NCBI GenBank assembly: GCA_036504075.1
Contig: DASXVX010000074.1
Location: 1 to 39,072 of the forward strand
Reading direction: 5' to 3'
DNA: 39,072 nt
Source of the DNA: DASXVX01 sp036504075
GTDB taxonomy: Bacteria; Bacillota; Sulfobacillia; Symbiobacteriales; Symbiobacteriaceae
The notes under the pieces are model-generated. The model saw only the letters and a program-made list of their open reading frames with translations. It was not told the origin of the DNA and ran no database searches. A program made the translations under genes and the position numbers. The stretch's first letter is position 1. Each line of letters opens with the position of its first letter. Below are positions 15,549 to 22,715 of this stretch, piece after piece.

Positions 15549-16433
15549 GTGTCGATGAACCCCCTCTCGACGACCCAAACGGGCGGAAACCCGTTTGCCA
15601 CGCCGCAAGCCGCCGAACCGTTCTTTGGCCAGGCCGGCCCATTTGCAGGGACACCGGATATTATGGGCAGCCGTCCCTCGGGCTTTGCCGGACTGATGCG
15701 AGCGCTGGCCCGCCTGGGCTTCCCTAACCCGATGACGATGGGCATGGGCGGCGGCCCCATGGGCATGGGTATGGACGGCCCCATGGGCAAGGGCATGGGC
15801 GGCCCCATGGGCAAGGGCATGGGTATGAGCATGATGGGTGGCGGTTTCCCCGGCATGTTCCCCGGAGCGGCCGGATTTGGGGGCGGTATGCCCGGCATGT
15901 TTGGCGGGGCGAACGTGCCCGGCTTCTTCGGGGGCGGAATGCCCGGCATGTTCGGCGCGGGTGAGTACGCGGGTCTGGGTGGCGCCGGCCCGACGGCCGG
16001 CTCTGTCGGCTTCGCTTCGGCGGGCGGGGCGGGCGCCGGTGGAGCGGGCTTCGCTGGAGCCGGAGCGGCGGGCTTTCCTGGCTTCCCCGGAGCCGGAGCG
16101 GCGGGCTTTCCTGGCTTCCCCGGCGGCGGGCCGGCGGGCTTTCCTGGCTTCCCCGGCGGCGGGCCGGCGGGCTTCCCTGGCTTCCCCGGAGCGGGAGCGG
16201 CGGGCTTTCCTGGCTTTCCCGGAGCGGGAGCGGCGGGATTCCCTGGCTTCCCCGGACCGGGAGCGGCGGGCTTCCCTGGCTTCCCCGGAGCGGGAGCGGC
16301 GGGCTTCGGGGGTGGACCCGGCTTCGGTGGGTTCGGCATGCCCGGTTTCGGCGGTCTCGGGGCGCCGGGCTTCGGCGGCTTCAGCGCTCCCGGCTTCAAC
16401 CCCATGGGCGCAAACCCAGGTGGCACGCAGTAG
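15549..16433 (+). CDS. Met/Gly-rich GFPGFPG-repeat protein
   Basis: 294 aa from a GTG with GGGAG about 9 nt upstream (ATG at 15555 also possible). After a ~55-residue unique N-terminus (GFAGLMRALARLGFP) comes a Met/Gly stretch (GMGGGPMGMGMDGPMGKGMG), then GGGMPGMFGG motifs. These lead to seven 11-residue repeats AGFPGFPGAGA at about 174-250 and a GFGG tail. Gly-X-Y periodicity is broken every unit by GAGAA, so it is not a true collagen helix. There is no signal peptide. A structural role, such as spore coat or exosporium, is an inference from composition. The antisense strand has a long Pro/Gly/Lys frame through the same repeats but no ribosome binding site. Confidence 0.7.
   Translation: MSMNPLSTTQTGGNPFATPQAAEPFFGQAGPFAGTPDIMGSRPSGFAGLMRALARLGFPNPMTMGMGGGPMGMGMDGPMGKGMGGPMGKGMGMSMMGGGFPGMFPGAAGFGGGMPGMFGGANVPGFFGGGMPGMFGAGEYAGLGGAGPTAGSVGFASAGGAGAGGAGFAGAGAAGFPGFPGAGAAGFPGFPGGGPAGFPGFPGGGPAGFPGFPGAGAAGFPGFPGAGAAGFPGFPGPGAAGFPGFPGAGAAGFGGGPGFGGFGMPGFGGLGAPGFGGFSAPGFNPMGANPGGTQ
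16068..16298 (+). repeat. Seven 33-bp coding repeats
   Basis: Seven in-frame 33-bp units encode AGFPGFPG followed by AGA, GGP or PGA. Near-identical DNA suggests recent expansion and likely length variation. Confidence 0.95.
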
Positions 16434-16537
16434 TTCAGGATAGGCGGCAATCGGGTACGACACTTCCCCAGGTTCCACGAATTTGCTAAAGTGAAAGCAG
16501 AGGACGAACCAAGGCCGAAGTGGGGAGGTTGTATCCG

Positions 16538-16891
16538 ATGGCTTCACCCGTGATTCATGCCCTGGAGCACGCCATGTACACCGGCTCCAGCGAAAAGCTC
16601 TACTACTGGGCCTTCCGCCATCCGAATCCGGATGCGCCGCCGGAGACCTACCGGCTGACCCGCCGGGCCGGGAACGGGTGGGCGCTGCTCCTCGCGGCCA
16701 GCAAGGCCACCAAAGAAGTCCTGGCCTTCTACGCCGAAACGCCGGAAGATGCGAAGGCCGTGCAGGACGCGCTCCGCTGGCTGGAGATCGGCGGACAGGT
16801 GGAAAGCGGACCGGAAGGCGCCGTGCTTAATCTGGCCGGCGGCCAAAGCATCGCCAGCCGGCAGGCGGGCGGAGAGAAGAAAACCAAGTAA
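16538..16891 (+). CDS. Hypothetical protein
   Basis: 117 aa, not recognised. GGGAGG lies 9 nt before the ATG at 16538. The fold looks alpha/beta: LYYWAFRHP, WALLLAASKATKEVLAFYA and an acidic helix EDAKAVQDALRWLE, ending in a Lys-rich tail (GGEKKTK). No signal peptide or metal motif. It is followed by a terminator and is probably transcribed alone or with the repeat protein before it. Confidence 0.75.
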   Translation: MASPVIHALEHAMYTGSSEKLYYWAFRHPNPDAPPETYRLTRRAGNGWALLLAASKATKEVLAFYAETPEDAKAVQDALRWLEIGGQVESGPEGAVLNLAGGQSIASRQAGGEKKTK

Positions 16892-16898
16892 AGGCCAA

Positions 16899-16924
16899 CC
16901 GCCCCGGGGTCATCCCCGGGGCGG
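16899..16924 (+). terminator. Hairpin after the 117-aa hypothetical gene
   Basis: CCGCCCCGGGG (16899-16909) pairs with CCCCGGGGCGG (16914-16924), loop TCAT. No U-tract follows. Confidence 0.6.
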
Positions 16925-16941
16925 CTGCGCGCCATCTGAAA

Positions 16942-16962
16942 AGCCCGGGCATCGCCCGGGCT
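16942..16962 (-). terminator. Terminator of the DUF1232 gene
   Basis: AGCCCGGGC (16942-16950) pairs with GCCCGGGCT (16954-16962); the minus strand continues TTTTC. It starts 5 nt after the stop. Confidence 0.8.
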
Positions 16963-16966
16963 AAGG

Positions 16967-17917
16967 TTATTTCTCCCGGCTCAACAGGCGGCGGATGGCC
17001 ACCAGCATTTTGGCCGGCATGGCCTGGGTGAAAAGATTGGTGCCTTCCTTCACCAGGTCGAGCACCTGCCCCTGGCCGGGCCAGTTCTCCTGGACCACAT
17101 GTGCGGGCACCCGGGTGGCGATTTGCTCCACGGCAAAGAGCGCCACTGCGACGTCGTCCGCTTCGCCGATCAAGGGAATCACATCGGGAATCAGGTCCAC
17201 CGGTGCAATAATGTACGCCACCGCCACCCCTGCGATCACTTTGGCGATCGGGGGGACCCGCGGGTCGCGGGCCAGGCGGACCATGAGCACGAAAAAGTCC
17301 GGCACCGCCAGCACCCAGGGCACCAGCGGCTGCGCCCACCGGGGCGCCTTGGCGGCCGCGAAGCGGGCCACCCGCTCCCGCAGCTTCTGATAATAGTCCT
17401 GGTGCTCCGGCAGGTCCGCCGCGCCCCGGCTGGGCGCCGGCACCAACGCCGGCAACACTTCCACCAGGGCGAAGGGTTCCACCGGGAAGATGTTCACGTC
17501 CAGCAGCGCCACCCGGAGACCGCCCGGGTCTACGTGAACCCCGCCGATGCGAAAGCCGACCGGCGTCTCCTCCAGGAGGTCGGCCACGTCCATCGTGAAG
17601 ATGCCGTCCTTGTACTCACCCGGCAGCGCCTCAAAAGCTTTTGCCAGGGCCAGTTCCTTGAGAAAGCCGGGGAGGAGCGGCATGTTCGACCAGGTGACCC
17701 CGGCTTCCACCAGCGTCTGCTCCGCCCGGCGTACCGCAAACCGAAGTTCCACCGGCACGGCCACCGGCAACTTGTCGGTCACTTTCATCCGAACCAAGAC
17801 CGCCCCTGCCTCCAGAAGGATCTGGAGATTCTCCACCTTGCCGGCGCTGAACTCCTGCAAGGCTGCGAGCAGGTCATCGGCGGTGAAGAGAATCTCCACC
17901 TGTGAGGCTCTCAGCAA
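16967..17917 (-). CDS. DUF1232 (YkvA-like) membrane-associated protein
   Basis: 316 aa. The C-terminal third carries the DUF1232 signature (RDPRVPPIAKVIAGVAVAYI then APVDLIPDVIPLIGEADDVA), a paired hydrophobic hairpin of unknown function. The N-terminal ~180 residues are a separate predicted beta-rich region (VRMKVTDKLPVAVPVELRF, VGFRIGGVHVDPGGLRVALL) that may bind lipid. Start: GGAGGG 7 nt before a TTG at 17917, which lies one base after the stop of the upstream gene; an ATG at 17944 overlapping that gene lacks a ribosome binding site. The two are almost surely co-translated. Confidence 0.8.
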   Translation of the reverse strand: MLRASQVEILFTADDLLAALQEFSAGKVENLQILLEAGAVLVRMKVTDKLPVAVPVELRFAVRRAEQTLVEAGVTWSNMPLLPGFLKELALAKAFEALPGEYKDGIFTMDVADLLEETPVGFRIGGVHVDPGGLRVALLDVNIFPVEPFALVEVLPALVPAPSRGAADLPEHQDYYQKLRERVARFAAAKAPRWAQPLVPWVLAVPDFFVLMVRLARDPRVPPIAKVIAGVAVAYIIAPVDLIPDVIPLIGEADDVAVALFAVEQIATRVPAHVVQENWPGQGQVLDLVKEGTNLFTQAMPAKMLVAIRRLLSREK

Positions 17918-17918
17918 C

Positions 17919-18188
17919 TCAGTCCCTCCACTCCTTGATTCCATCCCGGGTCGTCAGGCCCCAGGACGTGTGTTCCCCGGCGCCGTCCCGCCACAGGATC
18001 TGCCAGACCCACCAGCCCCGGCCGCTGTCGGAAAAGGGATGTCCGTTCTTCACGCGGGCCACCCGCAGCACAGCCCCGCCCCGTCCGGCGATCCGAGCGA
18101 TCAGGAGTTCCCGGTCCCGCTTGCGGCGGGCGTTCAGAACGACGATGACGGCGATCAGTGCGACAATGACAGGTACAAATACTTGCAT
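17919..18188 (-). CDS. Small single-pass membrane protein
   Basis: 89 aa. Residues 3-18 form a membrane segment (VFVPVIVALIAVIVVL) followed by a positive RRKRDR, so the C-terminal part should be cytoplasmic. The rest is a small soluble region with several Trp (GWWVWQILWRDG). The ribosome binding site is weak (GGGATGGG). First gene of a two-gene unit with the DUF1232 protein. A TATAAT lies at about 18310 on the minus strand but lacks a good -35. Function unknown. Confidence 0.7.
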   Translation of the reverse strand: MQVFVPVIVALIAVIVVLNARRKRDRELLIARIAGRGGAVLRVARVKNGHPFSDSGRGWWVWQILWRDGAGEHTSWGLTTRDGIKEWRD

Positions 18189-18468
18189 GTGTTTCCCATC
18201 CCTGCTATAGACGAGTTTTCGTTCTCTCTCCGCGGCCGGATGGCCAGCCCGTCGTGGGAGCAGTACGAGGGCCTTCCCGCCCGCAGTTCCACGTAGGTGG
18301 GCGTTCCTTCATTATACTCGGAAAGTGGCTCGCACAGACAGGTATCGGCCTGCCACCAGTCCTTACGGAAATCGCACGCTGTGCGCAATTTCGGCACGAA
18401 CGCCGCAGAATCCGATCGGGCAGAGTACGGGGAGACTAGAGCATCACGCCGAGAAAGGAGGCCACGCG

Positions 18469-18663
18469 ATGCCGTCGAAAGCCGACCGCTGGAAGGCGGG
18501 CGATTTGCGGAACACCATCGGCCACACGCACGGCGCCACCGGCGCCGTGACGGGCGGGGTCGAGGGACACGTGGTAGCGGAGCCCTTGACGAAGCCGGAA
18601 GGCAAGCACTACGGCGGAGACGCCGAGGGGACCGAACAGAAGGAACTGCACAAGAAGCGCTGA
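18469..18663 (+). CDS. Small hydrophilic hypothetical protein
   Basis: 64 aa with AAGGAGG 7 nt before the ATG and a terminator after the stop. It is rich in Gly, His, Lys and Glu (GDLRNTIGHTHGATGAVTGG, KPEGKHYGGDAEGTEQ) with no hydrophobic core, so probably disordered. Such proteins are common among stress or spore small proteins, but no family is recognised. Confidence 0.7.
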   Translation: MPSKADRWKAGDLRNTIGHTHGATGAVTGGVEGHVVAEPLTKPEGKHYGGDAEGTEQKELHKKR

Positions 18664-18669
18664 TCGGCC

Positions 18670-18699
18670 AAAGCCCGGACTCCGGCGAGTCCGGGCTTT
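18670..18699 (+). terminator. Terminator of the 64-aa gene
   Basis: AAAGCCCGGACTC (18670-18682) pairs perfectly with GAGTCCGGGCTTT (18687-18699). Confidence 0.85.
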
Positions 18700-18723
18700 G
18701 CGCGGGCCACCCCGCGATTCGCC

Positions 18724-18785
18724 CGAGCCCCGGTCACGCCGGGTCGGGGCCGAGGTTCCGTTCGAGCCCCGGTCACGCCGGGTCG
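18724..18785. repeat. Two identical 23-bp direct repeats
   Basis: Copies at 18724-18746 and 18763-18785, 39 bp apart. The second copy contains the stop codon and last codons of the minus-strand gene ending at 18773, so the C-terminus may have been altered by this duplication. Each copy also has an internal inverted repeat. Confidence 0.9.
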
Positions 18786-19468
18786 AACCGGCGGAGCCGG
18801 TTGTTCCAGCGGTATCGCTTCACCTCCGTCTGCTGCTCCAGCCGGCGAAAAGCGCCCGGCGGGGGCACCGGGTCACGCTGCGTGCCAGGCGCCTCCAGCC
18901 GCTCTTGCCGGAGCGTCTCCGTGAGGAATCCGTCCGTCAGGGCGACGTCGCCCACCGTCCGGTCCAGCAGCCAGGCCGCCCGGGCGCGCGGGTTCTCCCA
19001 CCGGGCGTGCCGGACCTGTTCCCGGAGCAGCGGCGCGGTGAAGACCTGCCGCAGCCCGTGCCCGTCCCACACGTAAATCCGCCGCCGCTCCTCCCGATAG
19101 AACGCCCCGGCCATCTGGTCGACCCGGTCGTCCACCATCAACGCCGAGTGTGGGAGTCCCGGCAGGTCCACGGGCTGAACCCGGAGCACCTCGCCGAGGC
19201 TGCTGTCGGCGGTTGCCAGCAACTTGGGGCCGGCGAACAGCGCCAGCACCCCGTCCTGTTTTCCCAAAGTGGCCCAGACCACCGTCTCCGGGCCGGGGTG
19301 ATGAGTCATATCCAAAGTAAATCCGCCCACGCCGTGCCCGGCGGACGCCACATCCGGCCAGGTCAGCCCCCGCCGGCCCGCCGCCCGGCGCGCCAAACGC
19401 AGCGCCTCTTCCTCCGGTAGGGCTGTCACAGCTCGCTCCGGCCCCGGGACCGCTTCCGCCATCGCCAA
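18773..19468 (-). CDS. Hypothetical protein
   Basis: 231 aa, family not recognised. It looks like a soluble beta-rich protein (GGFTLDMTHHPGPETVVWATLG, GVLALFAGPKLLATADSS, RRIYVWDGHGLRQVF). GGAGGG abuts an ATG at 19474, too close; the TTG at 19468 has 6-nt spacing and is preferred, and an ATG at 19462 is the other option. No signal peptide. The stop lies in a 23-bp direct repeat. It is divergent from the SAM methyltransferase gene. Confidence 0.65.
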   Translation of the reverse strand: MAMAEAVPGPERAVTALPEEEALRLARRAAGRRGLTWPDVASAGHGVGGFTLDMTHHPGPETVVWATLGKQDGVLALFAGPKLLATADSSLGEVLRVQPVDLPGLPHSALMVDDRVDQMAGAFYREERRRIYVWDGHGLRQVFTAPLLREQVRHARWENPRARAAWLLDRTVGDVALTDGFLTETLRQERLEAPGTQRDPVPPPGAFRRLEQQTEVKRYRWNNRLRRFDPA

Positions 19469-19530
19469 ACGCATCCCTCCAACTCTCCATAAGGTATGCC
19501 ATAACCGTTTCCCGTAGACGCCCGCCAGAG

Positions 19531-19559
19531 TTGCGGCAAATGCGCGGCACGGCTACAAT
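19531..19559 (+). promoter_or_regulatory. Sigma-A-type promoter of the methyltransferase unit
   Basis: TTGCGG (19531-19536), 17 nt, TACAAT (19554-19559). Confidence 0.55.
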
Positions 19560-19593
19560 GATATGGCTACCAATGATACGGCTACCAATGATG
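19551..19593. repeat. Three short tandem repeats at the promoter
   Basis: GGCTAC(C)AATGATA-type units at 19551-19563, 19565-19578 and 19580-19593. They overlap the -10 region and the expected transcription start, so copy number could affect expression. Confidence 0.85.
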
Positions 19594-19621
19594 GAGCACG
19601 AAAGGCAAAGGAGGCAGCGCC

Positions 19622-20476
19622 ATGGGCTACGGCGAGCATTATCACGCCATTGCCGCGCAAATGGCCCTCTACCGGCAGACCAACCGGCGCATGGCCGAAC
19701 TGGCGGAACTCCGCCCCGGCCACGCCGTGCTGGACCTGGCCTGCGGGAGCGGCCTGACATCCCTCGCGGCGCTGGCGCAAGTGCCGGAAGGACTCAAGCT
19801 CTATCTGCTGGATCGCAGCCCCGCCATGATCGACGCGGCCAGGCGAAACGTCGGCGACCGGGCCGCCGCTTACTTCACCGCCGACGCCGGCGAGGCGGCC
19901 GCGCTGATCCCGGCTAAACTCGACCGGGTACTCTGCAATATGTCGCTCTGGTACTTCCCCGACCCCACGAAAGTGCTGGAGCAGGTCCGCCTGGCGATGA
20001 AGCCCACGGGCCGGCTGCTGTTCACACTCTCAGGCACCTTCTTCAACACCGGCGGCGAAGTCGTTTCGCCCCAGTGGGCCTTCATGCGGGCGCTTCACAA
20101 GCAGGGCCGCGTACCCCGGGCCATCGGCGACGTGGACCGGCTGCCCAACCGGCGCTCCATCGAAGGGACGCTCGCCAGTGCCGGGTTCAAGCCGTTCTAC
20201 TTCGAAGTGCAGGAGATTCCGTCCGCCGTGCCGGACTCGGAGCCGGGCGGGGAGCTTTACAACCTGCTCCGGCTCTTACCAGTGGCTGAACTGGGTGAAC
20301 CGGAGCAGAGCCTGGCAGCGCTGGCGGGCCTCGCCGGCGAGATTGCGGCCGCCCAGCCCCGCTGGCGCGCCGTGCACTTCATGGCGCAGCCCACCCTCTC
20401 CCCGGAGGAAGCGCTGCGGCTCTCCCGCTTTGCCCCGCCGTCCGCAGGAAATGGCGGACAGCCAGGCGTATTGTAG
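19622..20476 (+). CDS. Class I SAM-dependent methyltransferase
   Basis: 284 aa. Motif I VLDLACGSGLTS (~36-47), an acidic strand end LYLLDRSPAMID, and CNMSLWYFPDPTKVLEQV followed by KPTGRLLFTLSG are the usual Rossmann methyltransferase features. The substrate is unknown. AAAGGAGG lies 6 nt before the ATG. First of three plus-strand genes with short gaps (GNAT, SPOUT methyltransferase), probably one transcript ending at the 21800 terminator. Confidence 0.88.
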   Translation: MGYGEHYHAIAAQMALYRQTNRRMAELAELRPGHAVLDLACGSGLTSLAALAQVPEGLKLYLLDRSPAMIDAARRNVGDRAAAYFTADAGEAAALIPAKLDRVLCNMSLWYFPDPTKVLEQVRLAMKPTGRLLFTLSGTFFNTGGEVVSPQWAFMRALHKQGRVPRAIGDVDRLPNRRSIEGTLASAGFKPFYFEVQEIPSAVPDSEPGGELYNLLRLLPVAELGEPEQSLAALAGLAGEIAAAQPRWRAVHFMAQPTLSPEEALRLSRFAPPSAGNGGQPGVL

Positions 20477-20513
20477 AACGCGTGTCCGCCATACCCAGCA
20501 GGAGATGAGCCTC

Positions 20514-20999
20514 ATGCCCGCAACGATTCGAGTGGCGACGCCGGATGATATCGAGCGCTTCGTGCCCCTCTTCCTGGGCCTCGCTCGGTACAACCGCAGC
20601 CATCACCCGCAGGACGACGACTTTCAGGCGGTGCTGAGGGCCCGGGCCGAAGATGCACGGGTCGTGATCGAACCGCGACCGGCCTCCCGTACATTCCTGG
20701 CGACCGACCCGCAGGGCGCCCTGCTCGGGTACCTCTGGGCCACGGTCTACCAGCCCGGCCCCGCCGCCACCAACGGCACCATGCTGACCGGCGTCATCGC
20801 CGAACTCTATGTGGAGGAAGGCGCCCGGGGCCGGGGCACCGGCACGGCCCTGTCACTCGCGGCCAACGCCTGGTTCCGCCAGGTGGGCGTAGGGCGGCTG
20901 AAAGTGGAAGCGTTCGCCTGGAACGACGAGGCGATCAGCTTTTACCGGAAAATCGGCTACGACGTCGCCGCCGTGACGTTGATGCGGCCGCTGCGGTGA
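20514..20999 (+). CDS. GNAT family N-acetyltransferase
   Basis: 161 aa. It transfers acetyl from acetyl-CoA to an unknown amine. ELYVEEGARGRGTGTAL is motif A with the pyrophosphate-binding loop (RGRGTG), and AFAWNDEAISFYRKIGY is the typical C-terminal motif. GGAG is directly followed by an ATG at 20505 and lies 9 nt before the ATG at 20514, which is preferred. The stop codon is 23 nt before the next gene. Confidence 0.9.
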   Translation: MPATIRVATPDDIERFVPLFLGLARYNRSHHPQDDDFQAVLRARAEDARVVIEPRPASRTFLATDPQGALLGYLWATVYQPGPAATNGTMLTGVIAELYVEEGARGRGTGTALSLAANAWFRQVGVGRLKVEAFAWNDEAISFYRKIGYDVAAVTLMRPLR

Positions 21000-21022
21000 C
21001 CCTGACTAATCCGGGAGGCGCC

Positions 21023-21796
21023 ATGGAACACGTGCTGGATTCAATCGTGGTTGTACTCTATCAGCCGCAGGATATCGTCAACGTCGCCGGGGTCATCCGC
21101 GTGATGTCCAACTTCGGCCTGCGCCACTTGCGGCTGGTGGAGCCCGCCGCTTACGACCCGTTCCGGCTGCTGGGCATCGCGCACCATACCGATGCGCTGG
21201 TGGCGGCGACGGCACGATACGGGACCCTGGCGGAGGCCGTGGCCGACTGCGCCTACCTGCTTGGCACCACCGGCCGTACCCGGGAGGTGGAGCGCCCGAT
21301 CTTTGCGCCCCGGCAGGCGGCGCCGTTGCTGCTTTCGGCTGCGGCGGCCAACCCCGGGCGAAAAGCGGCCCTGTTGTTCGGGCGGGAGCAGGACGGCCTG
21401 CCGAACGAAGCCCTGGACCTGTGCCACGGCATCGCCGCCATTTCCACCCATCCCGAAAACCGCTCGCTCAACCTGGCGCAGGCCGCGCTGGTGCTAGCCT
21501 ACGAACTGTGGCTGGCCGCCTCCGGCCCTTCCGCCGCCGACCCCGACCTGGCCGCCGCTCCCGGCTTCGCCCCCGCCCCCGACCTGGCCGCCGGCCCCCA
21601 GCGGGAGGCGATGTTCGCCGCCCTGGAATCGCTGCTGACGACGCTCTACCCCGATACCGGCGGCCCCCGGCTCACCGGCGCCCTGAGCCGCCTCCGGGCG
21701 CTCCTCCTGCGGGCGGCGCCCCGAGCGGCGGAAGCGCAGGCCTTTACGAACCTCTGCCGCCATGCCGCCCGCGTCATCGCCGGGAAGAAGCAGTAG
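21023..21796 (+). CDS. SPOUT RNA 2'-O-methyltransferase, TrmJ/TrmH-like
   Basis: 257 aa. VLYQPQDIVNVAGVIRVMSNFG, FGREQDGLPNEAL and STHPENRSLNLAQAALVLAYEL are the SpoU-type motifs 1-3 that form the trefoil-knot SAM site; the family methylates ribose 2'-OH in tRNA or rRNA. The C-terminal Ala-rich extension resembles the TrmJ tail, so tRNA position 32 is possible but not provable. GGGAGG lies upstream of the ATG at 21023; a GTG at 20996 overlapping the previous stop is the alternative. Confidence 0.85.
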   Translation: MEHVLDSIVVVLYQPQDIVNVAGVIRVMSNFGLRHLRLVEPAAYDPFRLLGIAHHTDALVAATARYGTLAEAVADCAYLLGTTGRTREVERPIFAPRQAAPLLLSAAAANPGRKAALLFGREQDGLPNEALDLCHGIAAISTHPENRSLNLAQAALVLAYELWLAASGPSAADPDLAAAPGFAPAPDLAAGPQREAMFAALESLLTTLYPDTGGPRLTGALSRLRALLLRAAPRAAEAQAFTNLCRHAARVIAGKKQ

Positions 21797-21799
21797 AAA

Positions 21800-21830
21800 A
21801 GACCGCCGGGTGGCTGTGCCCCGGCGGTCT
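21800..21830 (+). terminator. Terminator of the methyltransferase-GNAT-SPOUT unit
   Basis: AGACCGCCGG (21800-21809) pairs with CCGGCGGTCT (21821-21830), followed by GCTTTTG. Confidence 0.85.
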
Positions 21831-21889
21831 GCTTTTGCGTTCAGCAGTGATACCCGTTCGATTTCATGGTGCACTTGACGACAAGCTGG

Positions 21890-22240
21890 TCGGGGTTGCG
21901 AAAACCAGGAACACGACGGAAAAGATCAGAAAACCATCGAAAAGAACAGAAAACGATGGGACACGATAGATCACGATGGAGCGACGCACCGCAGACAAGA
22001 CCGCCGTAAGGCTGACCGAATGACCTCGCGTGCATAGGTGGGAGCGGGTTTCAGCGGAAGATGACGAGATTTGCCACGGGATGCGGGGACTGCCGGCGAC
22101 ACGACGGGACAGCCAAGAAATCGATGGAAAAGAATAGATCACGATAGAAAACGACAAAAAACAACGAGACAGACAGGTTCACAATGTCGCAGACAGGATC
22201 ACGCTGGGAAAAGGAAGAACAAGTTGCGGGAACGGAGTCC
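21890..22240. repeat. 10-bp-phased purine/A-tract region, non-coding
   Basis: The 21841-22287 stretch has no convincing gene. From about 21901 to 21990 and again from 22110 to 22230 it reads as degenerate 10-nt units resembling GAAAACGATG. AAAA tracts start at 21901, 21920, 21930, 21940 and 21950, and later near 22128, 22148 and 22157. A-tracts repeated at the helical period are known to bend DNA. Several short frames exist on both strands, but none has a ribosome binding site. Confidence 0.7.
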
Positions 22241-22287
22241 GACGCCTCGATCACCGGGCGACCCTCGATGGTTTCCGTTGCCGTGGC

Positions 22288-22713
22288 CTACCGAAACGTC
22301 TCGCTCCACGCCGGCGCCACCGCCGCGATGATCGCTCTGAGCTCCGCCGGGATGTCCCCAGCCCCCGTCAACTGCCGAATCTCCAGCACCTCGTCGCTCC
22401 CCGGCGCAACGGGGCAGCGCAACGCCCATTCGATCGCCTCTTCCTTCGACTTCACCTCAATCAGCCAGAAGCCGGCGATCAGCTCCTTCGTCTCGGCGAA
22501 AGGCCCGTCGACAACCGTGCGCTTCCCGCCAGAGAACAAGACGTGAGCGCCGGTCGCGCCCGGTTGGAGCCCCTCGGACGCGATCAGCACGCCGGCCTTC
22601 TGCATCTCCTCGTTGTATTTCATGTACGCGGCAAAGACCTGCTCGTCGATGGGCTGATCCGCCTCTCCCTTAGCGTCTTTCGGACCGGGTGCGGGGATGA
22701 GCAAGAATCGCAT
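22288..22713 (-). CDS. DGPF/YCII-domain protein
   Basis: 141 aa, single YCII-like (DGPF) domain: RTVVDGPFAETKELIAGFW and SKEEAIEWALRCPV are diagnostic. The family is a dimeric ferredoxin-like fold of unclear enzymatic role, frequently encoded beside ECF42 sigma factors. Two ATGs compete: 22719, overlapping the sigma stop as ATGA, and 22713, which has AAGGAG at 8 nt and gives the usual MRFL start. Last gene of the DGPF-sigma-DGPF operon. Confidence 0.88.
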   Translation of the reverse strand: MRFLLIPAPGPKDAKGEADQPIDEQVFAAYMKYNEEMQKAGVLIASEGLQPGATGAHVLFSGGKRTVVDGPFAETKELIAGFWLIEVKSKEEAIEWALRCPVAPGSDEVLEIRQLTGAGDIPAELRAIIAAVAPAWSETFR

Positions 22714-22715
22714 CG

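Noticed and set aside
16068..16298. True collagen triple-helix domain
   Set aside because: Gly-X-Y is interrupted every 11 residues by GAGAA or similar.
15452..16450. Minus-strand Pro/Gly/Lys repeat protein (GKPGKPAAPAP type)
   Set aside because: It mirrors the GFPGFPG repeats and overlaps the moaB promoter; the plus-strand frame has a better start and a more protein-like N-terminus.
19490..19498. CATACCTTA on the minus strand as a sigma-K -10 before the gene at 18773-19468
   Set aside because: No mACm at the required 16-nt distance, so it is weaker than the site before the GKPF peptide.
21841..22254. Several 60-97 codon frames in the phased A-tract region
   Set aside because: None has a ribosome binding site; their hydrophobic Ser/Phe/Val repeats simply translate the 10-nt unit.
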